From JAFGPF01 sp964500415 (GTDB lineage: Bacteria; Chloroflexota; Dehalococcoidia; Dehalococcoidales; RBG-16-60-22), in the NCBI GenBank assembly GCA_964500415.1, contig CAZCOB010000003.1:1-64000 (forward strand): 64,000 bases of DNA, read 5' to 3'. The notes under the pieces were generated by a model. That model was not told where the DNA came from, made no database searches, and saw only the letters and a list, made by a program, of their open reading frames with translations. Of the stretch, positions 52,106 to 59,199 are shown piece after piece. Position 1 is the first letter of the stretch, and each line of letters begins with the position of its first letter. The position numbers and the translations under genes are program-made.

Positions 52106-52573
52106 ATGGTGGCTATACCGAAAGTAACGCTTAATTCCGACCTTAACGAAGGTTTCTGCTTCGGGTGCGGCATTAACAACCCCATCGGACTGAAACTGAA
52201 ATTCGCCAGGGACGGCGACACCCTGCGCACCGAGTTCACATCCGACAAAGCCCACCAGGGTTGGCCGGGGCTGCTTCACGGCGGTATCCTGGGTTGTCTG
52301 CTCGACGAGGTGATGAGTAATATCGCTTACGCCACGGGGAATACCTGCCTGACCGCCAGCATCACTATCAGGCAGAAAAAACCGGTCGAAGTCGGCGTGC
52401 CGCTGGTCATTACCGCCCGCATCACCCGGCAGCGTAAAAAGATTATCGAGACCGAAGGGCGGGTATGCCTGCAGGACGGCACGGTAATCGCCGAGAGTAC
52501 GGCCAAGCAGTTCGTCGCGGAGAACGAAGCGGGTAAGGAAGATAAGGTCAGGGAGAACAAGAGCCATGTCTGA
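52106..52573 (+). CDS. Hotdog-fold thioesterase (PaaI-like)
   Basis: A 155-residue hotdog protein. GFCFGCGINNPIGLKLKF and HGGILGCLLDEVMSN match PaaI/YbgC-type acyl-CoA thioesterases. ATG 52106 follows GGAGA by seven bases; the frame is open further upstream but overlaps thiL. The substrate is unknown. Its stop overlaps the HAD gene by eight bases. Confidence 0.85.
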   Translation: MVAIPKVTLNSDLNEGFCFGCGINNPIGLKLKFARDGDTLRTEFTSDKAHQGWPGLLHGGILGCLLDEVMSNIAYATGNTCLTASITIRQKKPVEVGVPLVITARITRQRKKIIETEGRVCLQDGTVIAESTAKQFVAENEAGKEDKVRENKSHV

Positions 52574-53228
52574 CCGCAGGCTCGAGGCGGTTCTCTGGGA
52601 CCTGGACGGCGTCATCGCCGATACCGGCGACTATCATTACCGGGCCTGGGGCGATATCTTTCAAGAAAAAGGCGTAACGTTTACCAGAGAGGACTTCATG
52701 CGCCACTTCGGGCAGAGGCACGATACCATCATCAGATTCGCCCTCGGCGATGATATCTCACCGGAAGAATTCGAGGCCATCACCGAAAGAAAACAGCAGG
52801 AATACCGCCGGCTGGTGGCGGGAAATATCAAGCCGCTGCCCGGGGCCGTAGAGCTGATAAAATCGCTGAACGAACACCGCATTAAGACAGCCATAGCCTC
52901 CTCGGCGCCCCTGGATAACATCGAGATTATCATCAAGGGATTGGGCATAGAGGACTGTTTCCAGGCTATTGCCTGGGGCACGGAAGTCCCCGAAGGCAAA
53001 CCCAGTCCGCAAATATTCCTGCTGGCGGCGAAAAAACTGGGGGTCGAACCCGGCAACTGTTTGGTCATCGAGGACGCTATCGCCGGCGTAGACGCCGCCA
53101 GAGAGGCCGGTATGAAATGCATCGCAGTCACCAACAGCCACCCCATCAGCAGTCTCAGGAAGGCCGACCTTATCGTCAGTACGCTGGAGGCAATTGACAT
53201 CGACGATTTACACGTGCTCTTCCAGTAA
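52566..53228 (+). CDS. HAD-superfamily phosphatase / beta-phosphoglucomutase-like
   Basis: A 220-residue HAD protein with cap domain. The nucleophile pair is WDLDGVIADT, motif II AIASSAP, Lys in EGKPSPQIF and motif IV VIEDAIAGVDAA. The family covers sugar phosphatases and mutases; the exact substrate cannot be told. Confidence 0.88.
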   Translation: MSDRRLEAVLWDLDGVIADTGDYHYRAWGDIFQEKGVTFTREDFMRHFGQRHDTIIRFALGDDISPEEFEAITERKQQEYRRLVAGNIKPLPGAVELIKSLNEHRIKTAIASSAPLDNIEIIIKGLGIEDCFQAIAWGTEVPEGKPSPQIFLLAAKKLGVEPGNCLVIEDAIAGVDAAREAGMKCIAVTNSHPISSLRKADLIVSTLEAIDIDDLHVLFQ

Positions 53229-53271
53229 GTTGCGGCAGGCTTTATTAAATAAACACTGTCAGGAGTATAAA

Positions 53272-53688
53272 ATGGAAAGGTCTCTGGTACTCGTCAAACC
53301 CGATGCCATGGAGAGGGGACTGGCCGGCGTTATTATCGGACGGCTCCAGGGAGAAGGACTCCAGCTGCTGGCACTAAAGATGCTTCACATGGACCGGGCT
53401 TTAGCCGGGCGGCACTACGCCGTCCATAAAGATAAACCCTTCTTTAAAGACCTGATAGAATACATCATCTCCACCCCGATTGTAGCTGCCGTCTTCGAAG
53501 GCGAAAATGCCGTGGAACGTATCAGGGCGCTAATGGGAGCTACCGACCCTGCCAGAGCCACGGCGGGAACCATCAGGAAAGACTACGGCCTGGACGTCCA
53601 GCGTAACGCGACACACGCCTCGGACTCCCCGGAAAATGCGGAAAAAGAGATAAGCCTTTTCTTTGACAAAAGCGAAATCTTCGATTAA
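53272..53688 (+). CDS. ndk: Nucleoside diphosphate kinase
   Basis: A 138-residue NDK. It starts MERSLVLVKPDAMERGLAG. The catalytic His is in NATHASDSPENAEKEI. It is of normal length. ATG 53272 has CAGGAG seven bases upstream; the frame is open farther back across the HAD gene end, which is not used. Confidence 0.95.
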   Translation: MERSLVLVKPDAMERGLAGVIIGRLQGEGLQLLALKMLHMDRALAGRHYAVHKDKPFFKDLIEYIISTPIVAAVFEGENAVERIRALMGATDPARATAGTIRKDYGLDVQRNATHASDSPENAEKEISLFFDKSEIFD

Positions 53689-53705
53689 ACAGCTTCACCG
53701 GCGGT

Positions 53706-54068
53706 TTATTGAATCCTCAGCACGGTTCTGGCGCCCTGCCACAATTCGTCGAGTTTATAGAACTCTCGCTGCGCGCTGCCGAAAATATGCACGATAATGT
53801 CACCGTAATCGATTAACAGCCACCCGGAGTCAGGCGTTCCCTCATGGTGATGCGGCCTGACGCCTTCCTTCTTCAGCTCCCGCTGAATTTCATCATAGAT
53901 AGTGTGAATCTGCCTTTCGCTATCGCCGGCGCAGACAACAAAATAGTCCGTGAAGCTGCACAACTTACGGACATCCAGTAAAACGATATTACCGGCCTGC
54001 TTATCGCTGGCCACCTCGACAGCCTTGCGAGCTACTTCTATTGCTTCCAGCCTTGAAATCTCCAGAAT
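53706..54068 (-). CDS. rsfS: Ribosomal silencing factor RsfS
   Basis: The conserved domain (SERQIHTIYDEIQRELKKEG and DYGDIIVHIFGSAQREFYKL) matches RsfS, which blocks subunit joining in starvation. The family helix LEAIEVARKAVEVA lies upstream of the first GTG (54014) in the same frame, yet no ATG, GTG or TTG occurs before it. An AUU at 54066-54068 or AUC at 54069-54071 next to the predicted transcript start is the likely initiator; length would be 120. The gene is convergent with ndk. Confidence 0.8.
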   Translation of the reverse strand: MLEISRLEAIEVARKAVEVASDKQAGNIVLLDVRKLCSFTDYFVVCAGDSERQIHTIYDEIQRELKKEGVRPHHHEGTPDSGWLLIDYGDIIVHIFGSAQREFYKLDELWQGARTVLRIQ

Positions 54069-54088
54069 GATATTTCTTATATTATACT

Positions 54089-54097
54089 ATTATATCA
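54089..54097 (-). promoter_or_regulatory. Extended -10 promoter of rsfS
   Basis: On the minus strand TG-A-TATAAT (54089-54097), with a second TATAAT at 54081-54086. Start points near 54082 or 54074 would give a leader of at most about 14 bases. Confidence 0.5.
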
Positions 54098-54155
54098 CAG
54101 AGCATTGCTTTTAACAGGATAAATCCAACCCCGTTTGTTTGCGAATGACAATTAT

Positions 54156-54365
54156 ACCTCACCCCCTGACCCCCTCTCCAATCTGCAACATTCGATTGAG
54201 GCGGTTGATAACTTGATTGGAGAGGGGGAAGTAATTTTAGAAGAGGGGCTCCGCCCCTCTTAAACACCCTATGGGGTAGTGAGGGGAAAAATTACAGGAT
54301 AAGCCACGGATGGCGCGAGGGCGGCTTGGGTGAGTATAGATAAGAAACGAGGGGGTGGGGGGAAC
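54156..54365. repeat. Interspersed intergenic repeat, copy C
   Basis: CTCACCCCCTGACCCCCTCT at the start, hairpin AAGAGGGGCTCCGCCCCTCTT near 54240-54260, tail GGGCGGCTTGGGTGAGTATA near 54321. Compared with copies A and B it lacks the 98-base block. A segment typical of bacterial intergenic sequence (CTTCGCTGCGCTCAGAATGA) follows at about 54372. Confidence 0.8.
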
Positions 54366-54440
54366 GAGATTCTTCGCTGCGCTCAGAATGACAAGCGAGG
54401 GGGCGGGGGAGTAAAGGGGATAAAGTCTATTTCGTCTTCT

Positions 54441-54540
54441 TATAATACGGGCACTGCCGGTCTGGACCCAGGAAATTTTTTTACCCTGCGACCGGGCGAA
54501 GTCCAGGGCTATTGCCCGACAGCCGCGGCAGACCGCCCAG
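54441..54540 (+). ncRNA. Candidate structured RNA
   Basis: TATAAT (54441-54446) is followed by CGGGCA (54448-54453) that pairs with TGCCCG (54513-54518), and CTGGAC (54462-54467) that pairs with GTCCAG (54501-54506). The two stems stack around an internal bubble of eight and six bases. CGGTCTG (54458-54464) could instead pair with CAGACCG (54529-54535). It is not a match to 6S, tmRNA or RNase P RNA that I can see. The plus-strand open frame over this stretch looks non-coding. The rest of 54541-54772 holds nothing clear. Confidence 0.25.
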
Positions 54541-54772
54541 AGGTAATTCTGACTCCGGTAAGCAAGTTTCAGTACCGGATTTCAGTTATGTCAAATAATA
54601 TAAAATATATTTTTAAATGGATTAATTTTTATCTTATTGATATCCGGGCTGATACCTTAATTTTAGCCATGCGCGTTGGTGCTGTTAATAATAAAATAGA
54701 ATCAACCGAAAGCTAATTATTCACCGCTGGCCTTTATTCTCCCCAGGATTTATACTTATAGTAGGGTAATCT

Positions 54773-55495
54773 ATGTCCATCAAACCTCTCCTCAAAGCAC
54801 TGACCGAAGCCGGCATCGGCCCCCGCCGCCGCATGGCCGATGCCATCAAGCGGGGCGGTGTCAAGGTCAACAGCAAAATAGCCGAGTCCTTCAATCACCC
54901 GGTAAACGTGGAAAAAGACCGCGTCTCCTTTGATGGAGAGCCGGTAAACCTCAAGCCCGACGAGACAGTCTGCCTGATGCTCAACAAACCGGAAGGAATC
55001 GTCTCTACCGTCAGCGACGAAAAAGGGCGCCGTACCGTGCTGGATATCCTGCCCCCGCGATACCGTAAACTCAGGCTTTATCCGGCGGGCCGACTCGACC
55101 GGAATACTACCGGACTGCTCGTGCTTACCAACGAAGGCGACCTTACCTACCGGCTGACACACCCCAGGTTCGAACACGAAAAAGAATACCTGGTATATAT
55201 CAACGGTAGCCTGAAAGATGATGATATTGACAGACTGGAACACGGCGTCCTGCTGGAAGACGGCATGACCCGCCCGGCATCGGTAAAGGTGGACACTGCT
55301 TCACCGCCGTTCAACTACAGCGTCACCATCCACGAAGGCAGGAAACGGCAGGTGCGCCTCATGTTCGAGAGGCTGGGACACCCCGTCCTGGCCCTGAAGC
55401 GCATCCGCATCGGCAGATTGACATTGGGTGACCTTAAAGAGGGCGAGGTACGCCGGCTGAAGCCGCAGGATATTAAGGCACTCCTTGATGGCTAA
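54773..55495 (+). CDS. Pseudouridine synthase, RluB/RsuA type
   Basis: A 240-residue rRNA pseudouridine synthase. The N-terminal S4 domain (about 1-60) is followed by the catalytic Asp in AGRLDRNTTGLLVLTNEGD. KEYLVYINGSL and HEGRKRQVRLMFERLGHPV are standard. It could modify 23S or 16S rRNA; the exact site is not told. The ATG has GTAGGG upstream. Confidence 0.93.
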   Translation: MSIKPLLKALTEAGIGPRRRMADAIKRGGVKVNSKIAESFNHPVNVEKDRVSFDGEPVNLKPDETVCLMLNKPEGIVSTVSDEKGRRTVLDILPPRYRKLRLYPAGRLDRNTTGLLVLTNEGDLTYRLTHPRFEHEKEYLVYINGSLKDDDIDRLEHGVLLEDGMTRPASVKVDTASPPFNYSVTIHEGRKRQVRLMFERLGHPVLALKRIRIGRLTLGDLKEGEVRRLKPQDIKALLDG

Positions 55496-55523
55496 ACCAC
55501 CCTTTTCAAAAATGACGCGGGTC

Positions 55524-55532
55524 TGTTATACT
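55524..55532 (+). promoter_or_regulatory. Extended -10 promoter of the ATP-grasp gene
   Basis: TG-T-TATACT lies 27 bases before ATG 55559. A weak TTTTCA at 55503-55508 is 18 bases upstream of the -10 box. Confidence 0.5.
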
Positions 55533-55558
55533 GGACTTGTTCCACGATAAGTAAACCA

Positions 55559-56260
55559 ATGAATGTTCACGCCATAATTGAGCAAGCCCGTAATGAAGGC
55601 AGGTCCGTCCTGACCGAGATAGAGTCCAAGGAACTCCTCGGACAATCCGGTATAAACGTCAACGATACACGGCTGGCCGCATCACCAACGGAGGCTGCCT
55701 CCCTCGGCGGGCAACTCGGCTTCCCGGTGGTCCTGAAAATAGCCTCTCCGGATATCGTCCACAAGAGCGACGCCGGCGGTATCCGCCTGGGACTGGAAAC
55801 GTCAGAGCAGGTAGAACAGGCCTGTAATGAAATCGTTGAAGCCGCCGGGCAGGCGTACCCGGGAGTACGTATACACGGCGTGTCCGTGCAGAAAATGGCC
55901 GCCCCGGGCGTAGAGGTAATCATCGGCATGTCTAAAGACCCTCAGTTCGGCCCGGTGCTCATGTTCGGCCTCGGCGGGGTCTGGGTGGAAATACTTAAGG
56001 ATGTATCCCTGAGGGTAATACCCGTCACTCGCCGCGATGTCCGCGATATGATAAAGGAAATCAAGGGCTATAAAATGCTCACCGGCTACCGGGGACAGCC
56101 GCCCGTCGATGAATCGAAGCTTCAAAATATGCTGCTGGCAGTCGCCGACTTCGTGACGCAATACCCGGTGATCAAAGAACTCGACCTCAATCCCGTCATC
56201 GCCCGCCACGACGGCGCCATCGCCGTGGATGCCAGGATAGTGCTGGAAGAGCCGGAATAG
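55559..56260 (+). CDS. ATP-grasp subunit of an ADP-forming acyl-CoA ligase
   Basis: A 233-residue ATP-grasp_5 domain. GFPVVLKIASPDIVHKSDAG and VIIGMSKDPQFGPVLMFGLG, with ELDLNPVIA near the end, match the beta part of acetyl-CoA synthetase (ADP-forming) and related ligases. The alpha (CoA-binding) part is not next to it; instead an AMP-forming synthetase follows after 22 bases. The partner must lie elsewhere, or the subunit works alone. Confidence 0.87.
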   Translation: MNVHAIIEQARNEGRSVLTEIESKELLGQSGINVNDTRLAASPTEAASLGGQLGFPVVLKIASPDIVHKSDAGGIRLGLETSEQVEQACNEIVEAAGQAYPGVRIHGVSVQKMAAPGVEVIIGMSKDPQFGPVLMFGLGGVWVEILKDVSLRVIPVTRRDVRDMIKEIKGYKMLTGYRGQPPVDESKLQNMLLAVADFVTQYPVIKELDLNPVIARHDGAIAVDARIVLEEPE

Positions 56261-56282
56261 AAAGGCAGGACCGGAAGAGTCG

Positions 56283-57824
56283 ATGAACCTGAAGTCGATA
56301 CTGGAGAATACTGCCGGGCTTTCTGGAGATAAAACGGCTATTCTAATGGGTGAGCGGTGGGTCTCCTTTGCCCGATTAAACGAGGACTCCAATCGCGTCG
56401 CCCACGCCCTCATAGACATGGGGGTGAAAAAAGGCGACCGCGTGGCCATGCTCCAGGCCAGCAATCCTGAATTCGTCTCTATTTTCTTCGGTATCATCAA
56501 GACCGGCGGCATCGCTGTGCCGCTCGACTCCCGTTACGTCGCCGATGAGCTGATCAACCTGTTTAACGACTGCCGTCCGAAGGTGCTGGTAGTAGAAGAC
56601 CCGCCTCTGGAAGGCCTTCTACCCGCTCTGCCCCGCTTCAAGTCAATAGAGCACATCATTACCTTCGATACTGCCTATCAGGGTCGGTTTACCGATTACC
56701 AACGGATTTTACCCGAAAGCCCTTCATCCGGCGTTGATGTACCCATAGACCCGGAGGACATTGCCATCATATCCTACACCGGGGGACCTACCCGGAACCC
56801 GCACGGCGTGGCTCTATCCCACCGGAGCGTCCTTACCGAGGCCGCCAACTCCGCAGATGTATTCCAGCAGACCAATAAAGACGTAATGATACAGTTCGCC
56901 CTCCCCATGTACCACCAGTTCGGCCTGACCGCCATATTGATTGGTTCGATATATAAAGGTAATAAAGTAGTTGTGGTTCCGGGAACGGGGCGCTCTATCG
57001 ATAGCTTCATGGAGACAGTGGCACGGGAAAAAGGCACGATATACATGGGCGTTCCCTATATTTACTCCCTGATGATAAATGTCGCCCGGCGGGAGGGTAT
57101 CAGGCATGATTTAAGTTCGTTGCGACTCTGCATCAGCGGCGGCGCCCCCCTGGAACCCATAGTGGTAAAACTATTCAAGCAGTATTACGGCACTAACATT
57201 ATCGACGTGTACGGACAAACCGAGACGGTATGCCATATCACCTGCTCTCCGCTCGATGGTACCGGTAAAACCGGCTCTTCGGGTAAGCCGCTGCCCTGCT
57301 GGGAAATAAAGATATTCGATGAAAACGATAATGAACTGCCGCCCGGACAGGAAGGGGAGATTGTCGCCCGGGGGCCGACGATGAGCGGTTTCTACAACAG
57401 GCCGCAGGCTACCGCCGAGGTCATGAGAAACGGCTGGCTGCATACCGGCGATATGGGCCGTATGGACGAAGATGGTTTCCTGTTCATCACCGCCCGCAAG
57501 AGAAGAATGCTCATCCTGAAAGGCCAGAACATCTTCCCCGATGATATCGAAGAAGTACTGGCGGCTCATCCCAAGATAGCGGAGGTCAGGGTCCTCGGAG
57601 TACCGGACCTGGTACGCGGCGAGACGGTTAAAACCCTGGTACGCTTTAAGCCCGGAGAAACGACCACCGAACAGGAGATACGTCAGTATTGTCAGGGACG
57701 CATGGCCGACTACAAGCTGCCGAGGGAAATTGAATTCGTGGATAGTATACCTGTTGAAATCCCGAACTGGAAACGCCCTGAAAGCATGCAAGCCGCCGAT
57801 ATCAGGCTAGAAGGAACAGGCTAG
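56283..57824 (+). CDS. AMP-forming acyl-CoA synthetase family
   Basis: A 513-residue adenylate-forming enzyme. VYGQTETVCHI, HTGDMGRMDEDGF and the hinge ITARKRRMLILKGQNIFPDD are conserved. The P-loop is degenerate: SYTGGPTRNPHGV where most members have S-T/S-G-T-T-G-x-P-K-G, so the usual Lys is His and the Thr/Gly run is broken. The C-terminal Lys region (IPNWKRPES) is present. Activity is uncertain. The substrate is unknown. It is co-transcribed with the ATP-grasp gene. Its last 23 bases overlap the convergent DUF5658-like gene. Confidence 0.85.
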   Translation: MNLKSILENTAGLSGDKTAILMGERWVSFARLNEDSNRVAHALIDMGVKKGDRVAMLQASNPEFVSIFFGIIKTGGIAVPLDSRYVADELINLFNDCRPKVLVVEDPPLEGLLPALPRFKSIEHIITFDTAYQGRFTDYQRILPESPSSGVDVPIDPEDIAIISYTGGPTRNPHGVALSHRSVLTEAANSADVFQQTNKDVMIQFALPMYHQFGLTAILIGSIYKGNKVVVVPGTGRSIDSFMETVAREKGTIYMGVPYIYSLMINVARREGIRHDLSSLRLCISGGAPLEPIVVKLFKQYYGTNIIDVYGQTETVCHITCSPLDGTGKTGSSGKPLPCWEIKIFDENDNELPPGQEGEIVARGPTMSGFYNRPQATAEVMRNGWLHTGDMGRMDEDGFLFITARKRRMLILKGQNIFPDDIEEVLAAHPKIAEVRVLGVPDLVRGETVKTLVRFKPGETTTEQEIRQYCQGRMADYKLPREIEFVDSIPVEIPNWKRPESMQAADIRLEGTG

Positions 57825-58122
57825 AGTTCCAGGCCACTATTACCCCATAACCCACCACCGCAACCCATGTGGCGATTACCGCCACCCTGGGGAATCGCTT
57901 ATAGATATCCCAGAGGATAAAAGCACACAATAAAGCGCCGAGTACCTTCAGGACCATAAAACCGACATCTCCTACCAATGGCTGCAAAAAGGGATTGCTT
58001 TCCCGCGCCAGTCCCCCGTCCAGGAGCAGTTCCGTCAGTAAGCCGTCCAGGATGACGAATGCCACCAGAGTGATGAGAAGGTACTTCATCTTATTTTTCC
58101 CGGACTTCGCGAATATTTTCAT
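57802..58122 (-). CDS. DUF5658-like small membrane protein
   Basis: A 106-residue protein with three to four helices. It has ARESNPFLQPLV, the E-x-NP type motif after the first helix seen in DUF5658, and a basic N-terminus (KSGKNKMKYLL). Function unknown. The start is ATG. Confidence 0.65.
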   Translation of the reverse strand: MKIFAKSGKNKMKYLLITLVAFVILDGLLTELLLDGGLARESNPFLQPLVGDVGFMVLKVLGALLCAFILWDIYKRFPRVAVIATWVAVVGYGVIVAWNSSLFLLA

Positions 58123-58163
58123 GATAAAAACTACCCCTGATAAATTTACCTTCGCTCCATTAT

Positions 58164-59078
58164 CTAAATAATGACCTTCAGTACCGACGGCAGGATACGG
58201 AAACGCGCCGGCACCTGCCCCAGCAGTTCGCCATCGGCCTGTAGCTGCATCGGCTGTGCCGACCTTATTTCTATTTCCTTCGCCTTCTTCATAGTTACCT
58301 TGGGGTGGGTCAGGTGTGTGCCTTTATAGATACGCGGCAATGACCAGAGAAGGTCGGGTTTGCTCAGGTCGCCGATTATCATAACGTCGAAATAGCCATC
58401 GTTGATACTGGCATGGGGCGCAGTGAACATACCCCCGCCGCCGTACCTGCCGTTGTTCATAACCACCGTGCATACCCGCATATCCATCGCTTCGCCATCC
58501 ACCACGAGAGATATATCCCGGTTCCGGTAGGATAAAAGGGTGGCAAGCGTTCCCATCAGGTAAGAAGGCAGGCTGCCCAGCGCTTTATACTGCTGCGTGG
58601 TGCGCCGTACTATTTCGGCATCGAAGCCCATGCCGGCGAAGTTAACGAAAAGCCGCTCTACCCTGTTACCATTGCTGGAATATTCTACAACACCGAGGTC
58701 GACGGTTAGCCGTTTCGGCTCCAGAAAACACCTGCAGGCATCTTCGTAATTACGCGGGGTACCGATGGTGCGAATATAATCGCCCCCGGTTCCGGTGCTG
58801 ACGATGCCCAGCACGGCACCACCGATATTTCCGGAGGCATACAGTCCGTTGACAATCTCATTGATGGTGCCGTCGCCGCCTACGGATACCACCATATTAT
58901 AGCCGTTCTGCGCGGCGATTCTGGCAAGCTCGATGGCATGTCCCGGGGCTTCGGTAATATCATGTTCGAAACGCAGCCCTTTACTCTGGAACAGGCCCAT
59001 TATCTGCGGCCATAACCGGGCCGTCCTGCCGGCCCCGGCTACCGGATTGACGATAACCTTAGCATATGTTGAACTCAA
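58164..59078 (-). CDS. Diacylglycerol/sphingosine kinase family lipid kinase
   Basis: A 304-residue YegS/DagK-type kinase. NPVAGAGRTARLW, the ATP motif VSVGGDGTINEIVNGL and the PLATGTGGDY-like GIVSTGTGGDYIR segment are present. The C-terminal beta-sandwich has the DGE motif (LQADGELLG). It phosphorylates a lipid at the membrane. Start as ATG, the ribosome site is weak. Confidence 0.9.
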   Translation of the reverse strand: MSSTYAKVIVNPVAGAGRTARLWPQIMGLFQSKGLRFEHDITEAPGHAIELARIAAQNGYNMVVSVGGDGTINEIVNGLYASGNIGGAVLGIVSTGTGGDYIRTIGTPRNYEDACRCFLEPKRLTVDLGVVEYSSNGNRVERLFVNFAGMGFDAEIVRRTTQQYKALGSLPSYLMGTLATLLSYRNRDISLVVDGEAMDMRVCTVVMNNGRYGGGGMFTAPHASINDGYFDVMIIGDLSKPDLLWSLPRIYKGTHLTHPKVTMKKAKEIEIRSAQPMQLQADGELLGQVPARFRILPSVLKVII

Positions 59079-59199
59079 TATAATCCCGTACTCTGGATTA
59101 ATAAGTCTCTACTAAGTATTTCCCAAGAGTATACCACAATATGTCACATCATGACATTAAGAAAATATTAATTTATAATAAAGAATTCATATAGAATAT

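Noticed and set aside
54330..54716. A 128-codon plus-strand open frame
   Set aside because: It starts inside repeat copy C and crosses low-complexity sequence; no ribosome site and no protein motif.
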